In this document: one piece after another, positions 38,677 to 50,269 of the stretch | How the letters are laid out: every line of letters starts with the position of its first letter | How positions within the stretch are numbered: the stretch's first letter is position 1 | DNA from: Steinernema hermaphroditum | Lineage: Eukaryota; Nematoda; Chromadorea; Rhabditida; Steinernematidae | Length of the DNA stretch: 64,000 nt | Reading direction: 5' to 3' | NCBI GenBank assembly: GCA_030435675.1 | Contig: CM059625.1 | Location: 11,656,001 to 11,720,000 of the forward strand | Notes under the pieces: generated by a model | Told to the model about the DNA's origin: nothing | Database searches by the model: none | What the model saw: the letters and a program-made list of their open reading frames with translations, nothing else | Translations under genes and position numbers: made by a program

Positions 38677-41671
38677 TTAGTAGGCCACGGAGGCACGCCA
38701 TGAGCTTTCTGAGTTTCGCCGAGCGCTTTGTTTATAATACTCAGTTGCGTTGTATACTCGGCTCTTTTGCACTTCTTCGGGTCTCATTTGATCCGTTAAT
38801 CTTGCATTAGCAAACTGCTGAGGGCCCTGAAGTTTAATGCATAATGGTAAAATATTCACGCACGAACTCATACATCTGCTCGTCGGATTCGTCGAGCCGA
38901 TGGACTCATAGTGTGACTCGAACAAGGTTCGTCTCTTCGCGAATCGCCAAAGTATCGGTGTTGATACGGTGGAGGTGGCGGTCTCGTGTCCACCGAAATG
39001 CGATTACTGCTGTTCATGCCGTAATCGGGATTTGGAATATAGGGATCCTGCTGGCCTGTAAGCCTGGGGATCGAACGTGATCTGTAGCGCTGAGCTGCCT
39101 GTCTTTGTTCTATAAGATTTTTCTCGTTCTTCTGCGCTTCACTGTCGAACATTGCCGCCTTTGACCGAACATTTGAGTGGATTTGCTTCAGTTCCACCTG
39201 TTTTGGGTCATGTTGAAGGGCAGGCTTAGCCGTGATTTTTTCAGTAACGGCTTTGGGAACACATTCCATTACGGGAGCTTCCATTCCGAAGTAGCAGACT
39301 GGTATACACTCAGGTGAAGCTTAAAAGGGATCATGTTAACTCTCTGATATGCAGATGCACCCCTTACATGATCGTCGATGACTGTTAGAGTGGCTAAACT
39401 CTCGGTCTAAGCTGTTTTGCATGTCATTAACCCATGAGAAGTCGATGTCTTCACCTCCTCTGATGTTGCTCGTTGTGACAGAGCTTGTGGACGATGCGTA
39501 CGCCGGTTCTCTGCAAACGCGGTTTCCAATTAAAGCTGTGCATTTATCAACCGTACCTTTTTGTTGCCGACTGTTGATGTTCGTTAGTGTCTTTTTCTGA
39601 GTGACGTTCGTCTTCGCTACGTAATTTTTTGGTAGAGACGGTCTCCTTTCGGTTTGTTATCTAAATCGTCTTTTGCCTAATTTCCAATTTGATTGGAAAC
39701 GCAGAAAGCGTCGTATTTGTATGTACATCTGATGTCGAAAACCGTATGTCAATACGGAATTCTTAAACGCGCTATTCTGTGATGCGATCGTATTGTCTTG
39801 AACCATAAATACCGTAGCTTAATGCAGTTTTAGCATTTTAGCGGTATCTAGAAGTATTCAAATGAGATGCGCTCAAAATCTGAATAATTTCTCTGGTGAA
39901 GCCATTCCTGGGTACTAATTCTGGCGCTAGACGGATCTTAGGTGACACCAGAATGACGATTTGATTCATTATTTTCTATCCTTTGTTCCTACTTTGCTTC
40001 GGTTACAACTACTCGGCTCGTTCGTATTTATGAGCGCGTAAATGTGCGCGAGCTGCGCTGAGTAAACACTGCGATCACATTAAGGAATTTCGCGCGGAAT
40101 TTGTTGTATATAAATGTGTGATCGATTTCAATGCAAAGAGTGAACTCACATCGCTGTCGACGGTCTCCTTGCAAATGGCAGAATACATACGAGCGTTTCG
40201 CTCCAAAATCGCCATGGCCTCAGGTGTGACCTTAACGGGAGGTTCATCGAAGAGACTCTCGTCCTCAAAACTCTCGGGTGGTTCTGCTTGCTGGCGCCCA
40301 ATAGAGCGTGACTCGTAGTGCGTTCCAACGGAACGCGATTCATGATAGCTGGATGAGAGAGGACTTTTAGGCAGTTCTGCAGAAATAGGGGGGTTTGGAG
40401 CTGGGTTGCGTTTTGTTTGCGATTTGTGAAGCTTCGGCTGCTCAGCAGGAGTTGTCGGACTTGGTTGCTGACTGGAAACCGAGGTCACGATTCCGCTAGA
40501 ATCGTCCGTGGAGTTCCGCATACGGTATTCCGACAAGGAGGCTGTAGTGAATGGATTCGATTGAGCGCTGAAAAATAACCATGAAGCCAGCACTCCATTT
40601 ACGTATTGATATCAGTCAGTTTGCAATTCTTAGGTAGGCAATTCCCACAGGTTAACTCCTCTTTTAGAGAGAGTCCAGTCTTGCATGGTCGCTCACCTGC
40701 TCACGGTCGAGCGTGATCGTGCACTCGATGGCCACGGGTCAGCTGTCCGCCCATTTTCATCATAATGATAGCTTTTGCGGAAGTCCTTTTTCTCCTTCTT
40801 CTTCTTGTTTTGGTGCTTAATTGCAGGAAGTTCTGCATATCCGTCGGTTGGGCTAAATTATTGGCTCTGTGATGTGATCACTATGAATTTTACAGGGCAT
40901 TTTAAAATGAAATAGATTGTTAACGTGGATTGTAAAAGTTCCAAACGATCGCTTCATAATTGCAAACGGTGGCCGCCGCCGTCACTAAACGGTCACGACC
41001 TTTCATTGCCACTGCGGGAGGCCATTTGGTCAGCGAGAAAGAGAAGAAGACCCAGCGTGTCCATACTCTCGCTGTTCCAATTACAATGCATTGCCGTGCG
41101 TGACACCTTCTCAAAAATTTGCATGCGTGCGAACAAAGAAGAGGTCACTCAGCGCGGTCACAAAACGATCTACCGCTTTTAGCGCTCGACCACGGAAAGG
41201 ACAATTGGCGTCATACCTGTGCATATATATGTTGTCTGTAGACATCGATCGTACACCTGGCGGCATTGGCGGTAGCGGGAACGGGTGCATCATGTGATTG
41301 GGCAGATTGTTGACACCGATCTTCTTGATCAGCTTCTTCTGTTTCTTGTGCCATTTCTTCAACAACTTGGGATCAGGCGGAGGCCCCGCGGGAAACATCA
41401 TAGGATGGGCCATAGGCGGAGGCGGCATATGCATCGGGTGCTCGAAGGCGAATTCGTTGAGCGACATACGCGAGTGCCGTAGTTTGGAGCGTTCTCCAGA
41501 GTCTCCCGGCGAAGTCAAGTAGCCAGAGTCGGTGCCGCGAAGGTGGTTAAGGGAGCTCATGGAATGATGATGTGTTGGTATAATGTAGTTACCGCTACGT
41601 CCATCTGGGAAGGATCCATGAGGGAAATAGGCAGGATGTGGGTGCTGATGGCTTGAAGTCTTGTTACCCAT
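38677..41671 (-). CDS. Unrecognised Pro/Ser-rich protein with N-myristoylation motif, 616 residues
   Basis: Seven exons join in phase: 41217-41671, 40697-40852, 40150-40567, 39557-39660, 39368-39510, 38874-39298 and 38677-38826. I cannot name the family. The protein starts MGNKTSSH, a good N-myristoylation signal (Gly2, Ser6), so membrane attachment is likely. A His/Pro/Met-rich region follows (MHMPPPPMAHPMM), then basic patches (KKWHKKQKKLIKK and KHQNKKKKEKKD), a Ser/Pro-rich stretch with a repeated ESRSVG/ESRSIG motif, and a predicted helix, VTPEAMAILERNARMYSAI. The C-terminal half has VRSKAAMFDSEAQKN and a proline run, TRPPPPPYQH, suitable for SH3 or WW binding. It is probably a cytoskeletal or junctional adaptor, but that is only a guess. 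Confidence 0.75.
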
Positions 41672-43624
41672 TGCGCCGAGGCAAACTGAAACGCGAAGTC
41701 TAAGTCGAGGAGCGATTGAAGTGCGAACAGCTTAACCACAACAGCGCGAACTCGAAAACACGTTTTCCGGCGCTAAATCGTTCAACATTATAAGTGTTTC
41801 CAACGCAGCAAGCTTGTCGTGACGGTACAAAACACCGGCCGAAACATGATATGACAAACACTCAAGGGAACATCATTTTGCGCGACGACGAGCTCATAAA
41901 ACAAACACGTTCGAAGACTGATTAATTAACACCTTAAGCGATTATCGGCGCAGAGATCCCAACGGATTAATCGGAAGGGACGCAGGAAACGTAAAGGAGG
42001 AACCATCTGCTCGAGATACGTTTCGGAGCCATGGCTCCGCAATGCAACGGAACGAACGCGTTTTTGTGTGCGTCAAACGAATGTCAATCGCTGCCATCGA
42101 GCCACTAACGATGACCCAGAAGATATCGCGCAATAACTGTCCGATGAACGGCCACACGCGCATTGCTACAAATTTCAACCACCACCCATCTCTCTCCTCG
42201 GCGACCATATGCACGGCACTAGGTATGCATACACACATAGCGGGAGGAGGTTCTCGGCGGCGGCCACCGTCTCGCATAATGGTCCGGGTTGCGGGGATCA
42301 AGCGAAGGAGAGCGCCCCTGAAAGGGAAGACGAGTCGTCATCAGCGACGTTTCTGTACATCAAAGCTCCAAGGTTACTGTCGGTCGTCGCGCAAGGCATT
42401 TATGCGAGGAGAGAACCTGGCCGCTACCAGATTAAAGGACGGCACGATCTCTTATGCAGCTAATTGCGGACGGTAACCGGATGCACTTACGGAAATGGCC
42501 GAACTCGTTTAGAAAAGGAGGCACTCCTGTAGACGTTTTTCCCCTCTACAAAAAGGTATTCCAAGCAGTTGCATAAAGGGCTAAAGGAAAGGGGTTCTCG
42601 CCCGGAGGACCGTTCGCGGTGTTCGCGCTGTCAGAGTCGGGAAACAGACAAACAAATAATGCCAAAACAAACGTGTCATTCATCCCTTTCCCGACAGTTG
42701 GTCGATCGGCTTCACGACAATTGACCAACAATAAGCACAGGCGTAGGGTTCAAAACAAGTTTGCTTTTGGTATCGTTTCAGAACGTTCCATCTGAATTTC
42801 CTAATGCATTGGATGATCGTATAAAAAAGGTGGTAGTGCAAAGCAGAGATAAGCAAGTCCCAATATCGATGCACTGTAGTTCCACTTATGAGGCGTCTAT
42901 TTTTCGACAACAATTTTGTGGCATCTTCCCACATAGAATTCTGTGTTATCAATGTACGATGACATGGGTTTAGAATCTGAAGGTTTGAATTGAATTACAA
43001 ATATGCTCAAAAGTTGTGCTCATTTTTACCCCAAGAGCAATGTTTCTGAATTTCGAGATGCTGTCGATTGCGCTAAACAGTAATCGTTGTGTTCAACATC
43101 CTTTTTTGGACAACTTGTCGACCTTGTGCAAAGCATTTCAGGAAATTGCACTTACGCATAAAAGTTCCGAACGGAGTCTAATCAGAGCAGACACATAAAA
43201 GTTGACCTACATAGAAATGTTTTTATTAAATTTTTGATATCCTTGTCGCCGGGTGATCCGCTCTAGCGATATTCTATGTGATCGTGTTCTAGCGTCCTTA
43301 CCAAATGGACATTTTTTGCCTCTTTAATTAATGTCAGATTATTTGTTGTTTGATTCTGGGAAAATGATGTCCCCCTCTGAAACTACAGGGAGATCCATAA
43401 ATAGTGTCCCTGTACTTGCCAGCTTCATATTCCCGCGGTAATTCAATTTGTGTAGGATCATTTTTACTTACACTTAACAAAAACAAAATTTTTTTACAGT
43501 TAATCTTTCTAACGAAAGACAAAACAAAAACATGAAAGGACATGGAAATGCGTCGATTAGAATGTCCCTCACAGATGTAGTGAAAGCGAAGATAACAATA
43601 ACAGCATTTTAGTCCTAAAAATTA
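41672..43624. other. Upstream region of the proline-rich gene and intergenic DNA
   Basis: Almost 2 kb without a supported gene. The first few hundred bases should hold the promoter of the minus-strand gene to the left. Overlapping open frames on both strands at 41942-42476 are mutual shadows with no recognisable domain. The end nearest 43,624 is the 3' UTR side of the SLC22 gene. Confidence 0.4.
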
Positions 43625-45498
43625 TTACTCCTCCTTGGCAAGAGGCTCCATTTCCGCGGACACAGTTAGTTCCTCTCCAGTTTCAATTTGCTGTATGGTT
43701 TCAGGAAGTGGGTGTCCCATGGTTTCCGGAAGCATGAAGATTACAACGAAGAAGGCGATAATTGCTGCAGTACCGAATGGTATGATCATCAGTTTCTTTC
43801 CATATACTTCAACCTAAACAGAGTATCATGAGGACTATTGGCAAAAACGTGAATTACCAGCCACATGGCAATATAAGAGGCGAGGATAGCACCAATACGA
43901 GCAATCATTGAGCAACATCCGACTGCAGTGTTTCTAATAACAGTTGGGAATAGCTCGGGAGTGAAAGTGTAGATTGTTGCATAGGAACTTGTGATGGCTC
44001 CCTTAATAACCAGAAACTGCATCATGCTAATAACCCAGTGTGCTAAAAGCATAGAAAAATTAAAAATATCTCAGGCAGCGAGCATACCATCCTCAGTGAT
44101 CACCAAGTTGGACAACATACACAACGCCGCAGTGAGGTATCCTGCGGCCAGAAGTGGCTTCCGTCCGATACGGTCGATAAGCAGGAATACCATGAATAGT
44201 GCTGGAATCTCCATAATAGCTCCAAAAATGAATGTGGTGTAGAGGTTTCCTCCCAAGAAACCAGTGTTCATCGAAACGCCATAGTATATCATGGAAACCA
44301 CTGGCCAACAAATAAACGTGGCGATAGTTCGGGATCTCATTTTTGGAGTTCGAATTAAATCAATGAAGTTGTACTTCTTGTTTAAGTCGGTTTTCGATCC
44401 ACTCTTTGCATCGACGAGCTCGATTTCCTCCCACCACTTTTCTGGGAGTGAAGTCTTGTTCATGCGAGCAGCGCGTTGAAGGATCTGATCGGCTTCTTCA
44501 TAACGACGTTGCGATACCAACCATCTTGCGCTTTCGGGAATAATCCTAAGAAGCACAATAATACCAAAAGTTAAACATCAACCAACCAGAAGTAGACGAT
44601 AAACGCTAGAGTTGGAGCTGCTATAGCGGCTTGTAGGTATTGGTAATCACGGATGTAATAAGCCAAAACACCCAAAATCGCTTGACCAAGGGCGAAACAC
44701 ACTCCTGTTAGCACCGAGGCAATCTTGCGTTTGGAGGGACCCAAAAGTTCCATTCCAATGACGACAGCAATGACGAATATTCCGGGATGCGCGAATCCAA
44801 CACCAGCACGAAGGAAACCGTACATCGCCCAATGAGGAGCGACTACCATCAGCAAACCACATATGATTTGAGTGACCAGCGCAAGGATGAACACTTTCTT
44901 GCGCCCAATTCTGGGAATTTACACTCATTGGAACCAGAGGCAAATTGTGCATAAACTAACCGATCACCCAGAAATCCACAAACAATCGATCCAGCCATCT
45001 GCCCAACATAATACGCTGACTGGATAACGGCTTTCCATACTGAATCTTTGCAGACCATTCCCCACTAAAACATCAAGTTGAATGCAGGGAGATGCAACAA
45101 AACCGCTCACTTTGTTCAAAGCAGAATTGTAGATTTGAGAGCGGTCAAAAACATATCCATAAGGGCACGAATCTTCTTCTCCAAGCCGACATTCTTTGTA
45201 AGGACAGTCCACCAATTCCGTGTGGACCTTCCTGTCACAATCAACTTTCGTCAGAAGCGACGAATTCGTCCAGTAGCTCACATCTTCGCTTTCACCCAGA
45301 AGTCGACATCTGCAGGCGCACTATAGCATGAAAAATCTATTCTAACAAAGCAAACCTGTGAGGAAGATGCGCAGCACTGAAGGTCCACGTAAGTGCATGC
45401 ATTGCAGTGAAAATTGTTGGCAAGCATACTAGCAGAAACTGTAGCTTTTGATAACGGCCAAATTCGCCTAAATGTCGCAATAATTCGTCGAACTTCAT
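43625..45498 (-). CDS. SLC22-type organic cation/anion transporter
   Basis: A major-facilitator carrier of the organic cation/anion transporter family, in the plasma membrane. Seven exons join in phase: 45356-45498, 45111-45309, 44961-45064, 44587-44910, 44088-44545, 43858-44042 and 43625-43813, giving 533 residues (the family is about 530-560). SLC22 landmarks are the N-terminal [15 protein letters not shown], a cysteine-rich extracellular loop after helix 1, [16 protein letters not shown] before helix 2, the MFS motif [26 protein letters not shown] after helix 6, and [15 protein letters not shown] between helices 10 and 11. Twelve hydrophobic segments are expected. The substrate cannot be told. 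The ATG lies 3 nt behind TTTTTTCAG, a likely trans-splice site. Confidence 0.93.
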
Positions 45499-46906
45499 AC
45501 CCTGAAAAAAGAACAAATATAAATCCGTGAAACAAGTTATCGTAACCGGATAAAACAAATCGAAGCGGCACAAATACACAAAAGCAAAGTAGTACTAAGC
45601 ATCATGGATATTTCGTAAATGTTTGCAAAAAGAATGACCATTCCTTGCGATCGCATAAAAGTGCAACGTGGCGAAGGCGGCGAGAGTGTCCTTTAGAATG
45701 TGCCACATAAAAAAGAAACGCCGCATCGTAGCTTTTTCATGTTACAACTTTCCGTGGTCCCTTACGTGCCATGCACCTTCGTCGTGGTATGTGATACATA
45801 AGAGCCTGTAAAATTTTCAGTTATCCGGAGCACACACCAACAACCTCGCAACGAATGTTTTGCATTTCATGGACCTCTCTATAAGAAAATGAGTAAAGAA
45901 GCGGTGCGCCTTGCAGATGAACTCTCGAAAGAAAAACTTAATTTCCGTTATATGAGATAGTACAAATCCTATGGTCTAAATCACAATGACTAAAAGGAAT
46001 TAGTCCACAACTGATTGTTCCTTTCGTGACATGACCGCGACAGAAGTGAACAAAGCAGATATCGTGAGACGAGACAAAAACAGTTTTGGACCAATCGATG
46101 GGATAAGGCACGAAGGGAGGAAGCGAGCTGATGTCCGCAGCAGACCGGTCAGAGCGGCGATAAAGAACGCCGTCTGATAATAGTGGCATCATCATTTTCA
46201 GGTACGCCACGCGCAAATTGAAAGAACGATGTTCGACAAAAAAGATGCGGCGGAGAGAAGTGAGCCATTAGACCTTGACAAGAGCGTTCTGAAACTGCAC
46301 GAACAGTCGTGAGAAAATATGTATGTAGCAAGTCTGTATAGCAACGCATACTAGACGAAACATTGGTGTAATGCTGATATGAACTGTGGCGATCGGAGTT
46401 GCGCGGGCGAACGAAAAGTCAAAACGATGGGTGCGAGGTGTAATGAAAAATCAGCCAATTACCGCACAATGGCGCGAAAGATCAGAAACGCAAATTTAAA
46501 GGTAGCGACTAACAGAAAAATGATAACCTTATCGTCTATGACTGCGAGGAAAAGCATCAGATTAAACAGCAAACGAAGCACGTCTAAACAACACGCCCAT
46601 CTGAAGCAGTGCTGACAACACTGTGATTCGAGGCTGGCGCGCAAGCAATGAAATAAGCGTATAGCTCGATGATACGCGTACAGTTTGGAGTAGGCAATTC
46701 GTGAACAGTATTCACGGTCAGGCTGTCCAAATACCGTGCCTGTTTTATAAAAATGCTTCATAAAATGTTATCGCAGCTGCTGTGAGTATGGCGACGAAAG
46801 GAAATAACCCGTTGAAGGCATTCACGACTGCAGAATCATCCGTAATCCATTTTTCCTTTTTCAGCGATAAAATAAGACAATACTTAATAAATAATCAACA
46901 CTGCGA
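45499..46906. other. Intergenic stretch between SLC22 and PUR-alpha genes
   Basis: About 1.4 kb. It should hold the promoter of the SLC22 gene on the left and the 3' UTR of the PUR-alpha gene on the right. Open frames of up to 100 codons overlap on both strands and show no family resemblance. Confidence 0.4.
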
Positions 46907-47906
46907 TTAACAAGTGTCTGCGCCATTATTGTTTGCAGCAGGTTCAGTTGCTTCCATCGGTGATAGTTCCTTGCACATTTCGTCGAGAATTTCCTTGAAC
47001 TGGTGCAACGTATCCAGAGGTACCGTGATCGACGATCGATTTCCAGTGACGGGGTGAAGCTGAATTTTGCTATTAAATAGTGGACGATAACGGCCTTTCT
47101 TGTACCTCCGTGAGACGAACGTATGCGCCTCGTGTGTTGACGCTAGGGTCGAAGTAGAACATCTTCTTGTTAGTAGCGCGCAACGTTTTCGCTTTAGGTA
47201 GGTCACTGGAGCTTAACGTGCTCTGCTTACCAGCTAAATATTTAGGATGGGTGAATTCGAACTGAAGCGGTAGTCTAACCTTCCGTGAAAGTTTCCAGTT
47301 GTTCTCCGCCGTGTTCCAATAGAATGTTTTCCAAGTTCTCAGTGAACGTCTTCAAACCAGAGCCGGGGATCACAATGTGTTGTCGGTTGTCGTTCCGATT
47401 TGGGCCACGAGCTCTTGAAATTTGCGAAAGTCGACAGAAGATACCGCGTGCGTTTTCCTTCAAATCCAAGTAGTATTGGCGAGTTTCGTCAAAAAAAGAC
47501 TCGGATTTCCAGAGCCCGCCGGTGATTTGGCTTTTTCCGTCGGAACCTGTTAATGGAGTCATTATTGGATTGAACAAATGCAGGAAGTACTTACCATCTT
47601 TAAGCGAATCGGCAAATTCGGAGAATTGTTTCAGTTGTTCTACCAGAGCCGGTAACCCTTCCATTGCAATGAAAACACGGGACTTCTGGCCTCCAACGAC
47701 GATCTATAATACGGCGCGCTGCAAAATGTTTCATGCTGAACTCTAACCTCGGAAATCTTGAGCACTCGACCTCCCTTGTTCTCCTTGACATCGAGGTAAA
47801 TGCGCTTAGCTTCGATTGTGATCATGCGGCTGTCCAACTCTCGTCCCCACTGCTGATCGTTCTCGTCGACTTCACGATTGTCAGACTCACCAGATACCGA
47901 ACTCAT
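46907..47906 (-). CDS. plp-1: PUR-alpha family single-stranded nucleic acid-binding protein
   Basis: PUR proteins bind purine-rich single-stranded DNA and RNA through PUR repeats and act in transcription and RNA transport. Five exons join in phase: 47748-47906, 47595-47703, 47280-47546, 47106-47233 and 46907-47059, giving 271 residues. Three PUR repeats are visible. Repeat I contains KRIYLDVKENKGGRVLKISE and ends FSEFADSLKD. Repeat II contains YYLDLKENARGIFCRLSQIS. Repeat III contains MFYFDPSVNTRGAYVRLTE and NRSSITVPLDTLHQF. The acidic N-terminus (SGESDNREVDENDQQWG) is typical of invertebrate members. C. elegans plp-1 is, from memory, on chromosome IV, in line with the other genes. Confidence 0.93.
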
Positions 47907-49552
47907 CTTGCCTTCAAGTAGAGAACGAGTAAGAATAAGACGGGCAATGTGCAGGGGAAACGACTCACGGCAGTCAGCGGTCTAGAAGTGAAAAACAAAA
48001 ACACGGTCGTCTTCTGTCGACTTCGTCCGCGCATGACCCTATTCACGTCTTCTTCTGAGAGAGCACGATAAAAAGACTGTAAAAACGAAGTAGATTCGAT
48101 CGTGCAGGGACGGATTTAGTGCGTTCGAGTGATGCGATCGCGGCAATCCGAGATCTCCGCAAAAATAAAATGACTTGATCGAGAGCTCCGTTTGGACCTG
48201 TTTGCGCCTCTCGTAATCCTCACACATTCGACGAAATTGCTGTCCAACACATCGCACCCAATAAGTGCTACTATCTGTCCAAATAAACAGCTGAGAACGC
48301 GCACAAAAAACTTTTGTTCCTGTAACTCAACAAGGGTGATGAGCGCTATCTAGATGGGACGCACAGGAGGCTAAAGGCATCCATCCTAAATGCGTATCAT
48401 TTGCGGATATTTTAGATCTTTCGCATATTCAGCGCCACTGAAAAGCGGACAAATTGCATCTCTGACGTTTCCCATTTCTTCGTGTTAGGAATCACAAAAC
48501 TCTGGTCGTTTTTTGTCGATTTCGACAGCTTTTCGATAAACAGGGCATACGACCGAAATCAGAAAAATGTGGTTTGAAGTTTGTGCATTAGAGCCTGATG
48601 AACACTTTGCGCGTTGATTGTGCGGAAACCGCGCAGCCTATACGAGTAGATATTCCACTTCTACGACTGGGCATTTTGGTGAAAGATCGGACGTTCTGCA
48701 ATGCACCGCAGATTTCTCTGCGTAGAAGGCATTAAATTAAAATTCATAAGATCGATTTGTGCTCCTTTCGCTCCCACTCATACATAACCTGACCGGTTTG
48801 AGCTGTAAGTATGTTTCTGCCACAGCTTGTTGAACTGACTTTGACTGACTGCCAATTCAGATCGAGGATAAGTGTTGATTATTTGTTCGGTCTTGCGACC
48901 GAACGTTCCAAAAATTCAGAGGTTTGCAAAAGCAACTCTGGTTCCGAGCGGTCGTTGTTCCAAAAATTCAGCCCTATCCGAACAGCCAGTTGCACACGAT
49001 ACCACCAATTCGAGACTGTCTCGCCGCACCGGCATCTCAGTGCCTGGTCAGAGAAGGCAGAGTAGGGCAATTGCACTGAGACCGTCCGGAAGTGAGACTG
49101 TCCGGAACCACGACATTCCACAAAAAGGCTTTGGTTGACTGTCAATTCACAAAACGAGGCGGCCTCTGTTGAGACCATAGCTACTCAGATGCGAGTGATA
49201 TATGGTCCGTTGGCGTTCTGATGGTGCATGTTGTTTCGTTTTTTTCTCAACGAGAGGTGTTCTCGATTGGCTGCAAATTTCGCCGATGAAGAAGATGCCA
49301 TTTAATTTTCTGATAATTGAGATGATGGCAAGTAGTTTGTAGTTTTATGTATTTTATCCATCTAGCAATTGCGTGTGCGCCTTCTGCAATCAGGCGGAGG
49401 GGAAATGGAGCACTTCATAAAGGCCCGATTCACGAAAAATTACTTCAAAAGAGAAGTTTAAAAAACGCCATAAATTACCTACCAACCTAATATTTCCGTT
49501 TTCAATGTACAACAATACCGTGTAAATGCATAACCTGTAAATTGCGTTTCAG
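47907..49552. other. Intergenic DNA with a perfect hairpin
   Basis: About 1.6 kb upstream of the PUR-alpha gene, expected to contain its promoter. A perfect 8-bp stem, GTTCGGTC/GACCGAAC, with a 4-nt loop lies at 48885-48904. Near it, GTTCCAAAAATTCAG occurs twice (about 48903 and 48957). No gene chain was found. Confidence 0.45.
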
Positions 49553-50035
49553 GCTTTGATGGCGTGGAACTTCCCGTCACCCACGGCTCTCTTCTCGCCC
49601 AGTTCGTCATGCCCTTGACCAATAAGCGCACCGACGAATACGGTGGCTCGCTCGATAACCGCCTGAGGGTCGTCTTTGGGATCAGCGACGCTATCAGAAA
49701 GGAGGTCTCCAGCGATATGGATGGCCAAGGCCGTAGAAGACGGGCTCACCAACGGAGTTGGACTGGGTCGTCCGATCACAGCAGTGGTGTGCATCGGTAA
49801 TAAATAAATAACATAAAACAGCTTTAGCATCGTCGAAAGTGCACTCAACCAAAATGATTTCGGCATCACTGTCCTTGCCAGCACCCAAATGTGCCAAGCC
49901 GGTCTCAATACTCTCAATGGAGGTTTCCCAGCAGAAGGAATTATGGACCTGAGCGATCCAAAGATCGTTGAAAAGTATTCAAACATAGTTGAAGAGGGCG
50001 AAGGTCACCGAAACACAGTCCAAAGTCAAAGCTAG
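49553..50035 (+). pseudogene. Decayed NADH:flavin oxidoreductase (old yellow enzyme family) fragment
   Basis: Three pieces of one enzyme lie in order on the plus strand. The first, behind GCGTTTCAG, reads [17 protein letters not shown] and then [17 protein letters not shown], the conserved substrate/FMN stretch of old yellow enzymes. It runs at about 49,720, in a different frame, into [18 protein letters not shown], the FMN-phosphate motif that normally lies well over 100 residues later. A third piece at about 49,830-50,035 reads NQNDFGITVLASTQM and GIMDLSDPKIVEKY and ends at a stop. The N-terminal part of the barrel and the segment between the first two motifs are missing, so the gene is broken by deletion and frameshift. 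It lies just downstream of the inverted NOAH duplicate. Confidence 0.72.
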
Positions 50036-50269
50036 AGGATATTTAGAAGAGAAAAATAGAAGAGAATATTTTCAAAATGTTTTCATTTGAAATGCACTTT
50101 AACGCGGATTTCCCGTTCATTCATTTGTGCCATGTGAGGTGATTTTGAAATATTTATTATGAGAACTTTATTAGGTACATTATTAGAGCGGAGATTGCGT
50201 TGAAATCGATTGACGTGGATGTGCAACACTTATTTGTACAGAAAATAAGAATCAACAACAAGTAAGCTC

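Noticed and set aside
41942..42476. Overlapping open frames of 119 and 144 codons on opposite strands upstream of the proline-rich gene
   Set aside because: They shadow each other in GC-richer DNA, and neither joins in phase to exon 1 of the neighbouring gene.
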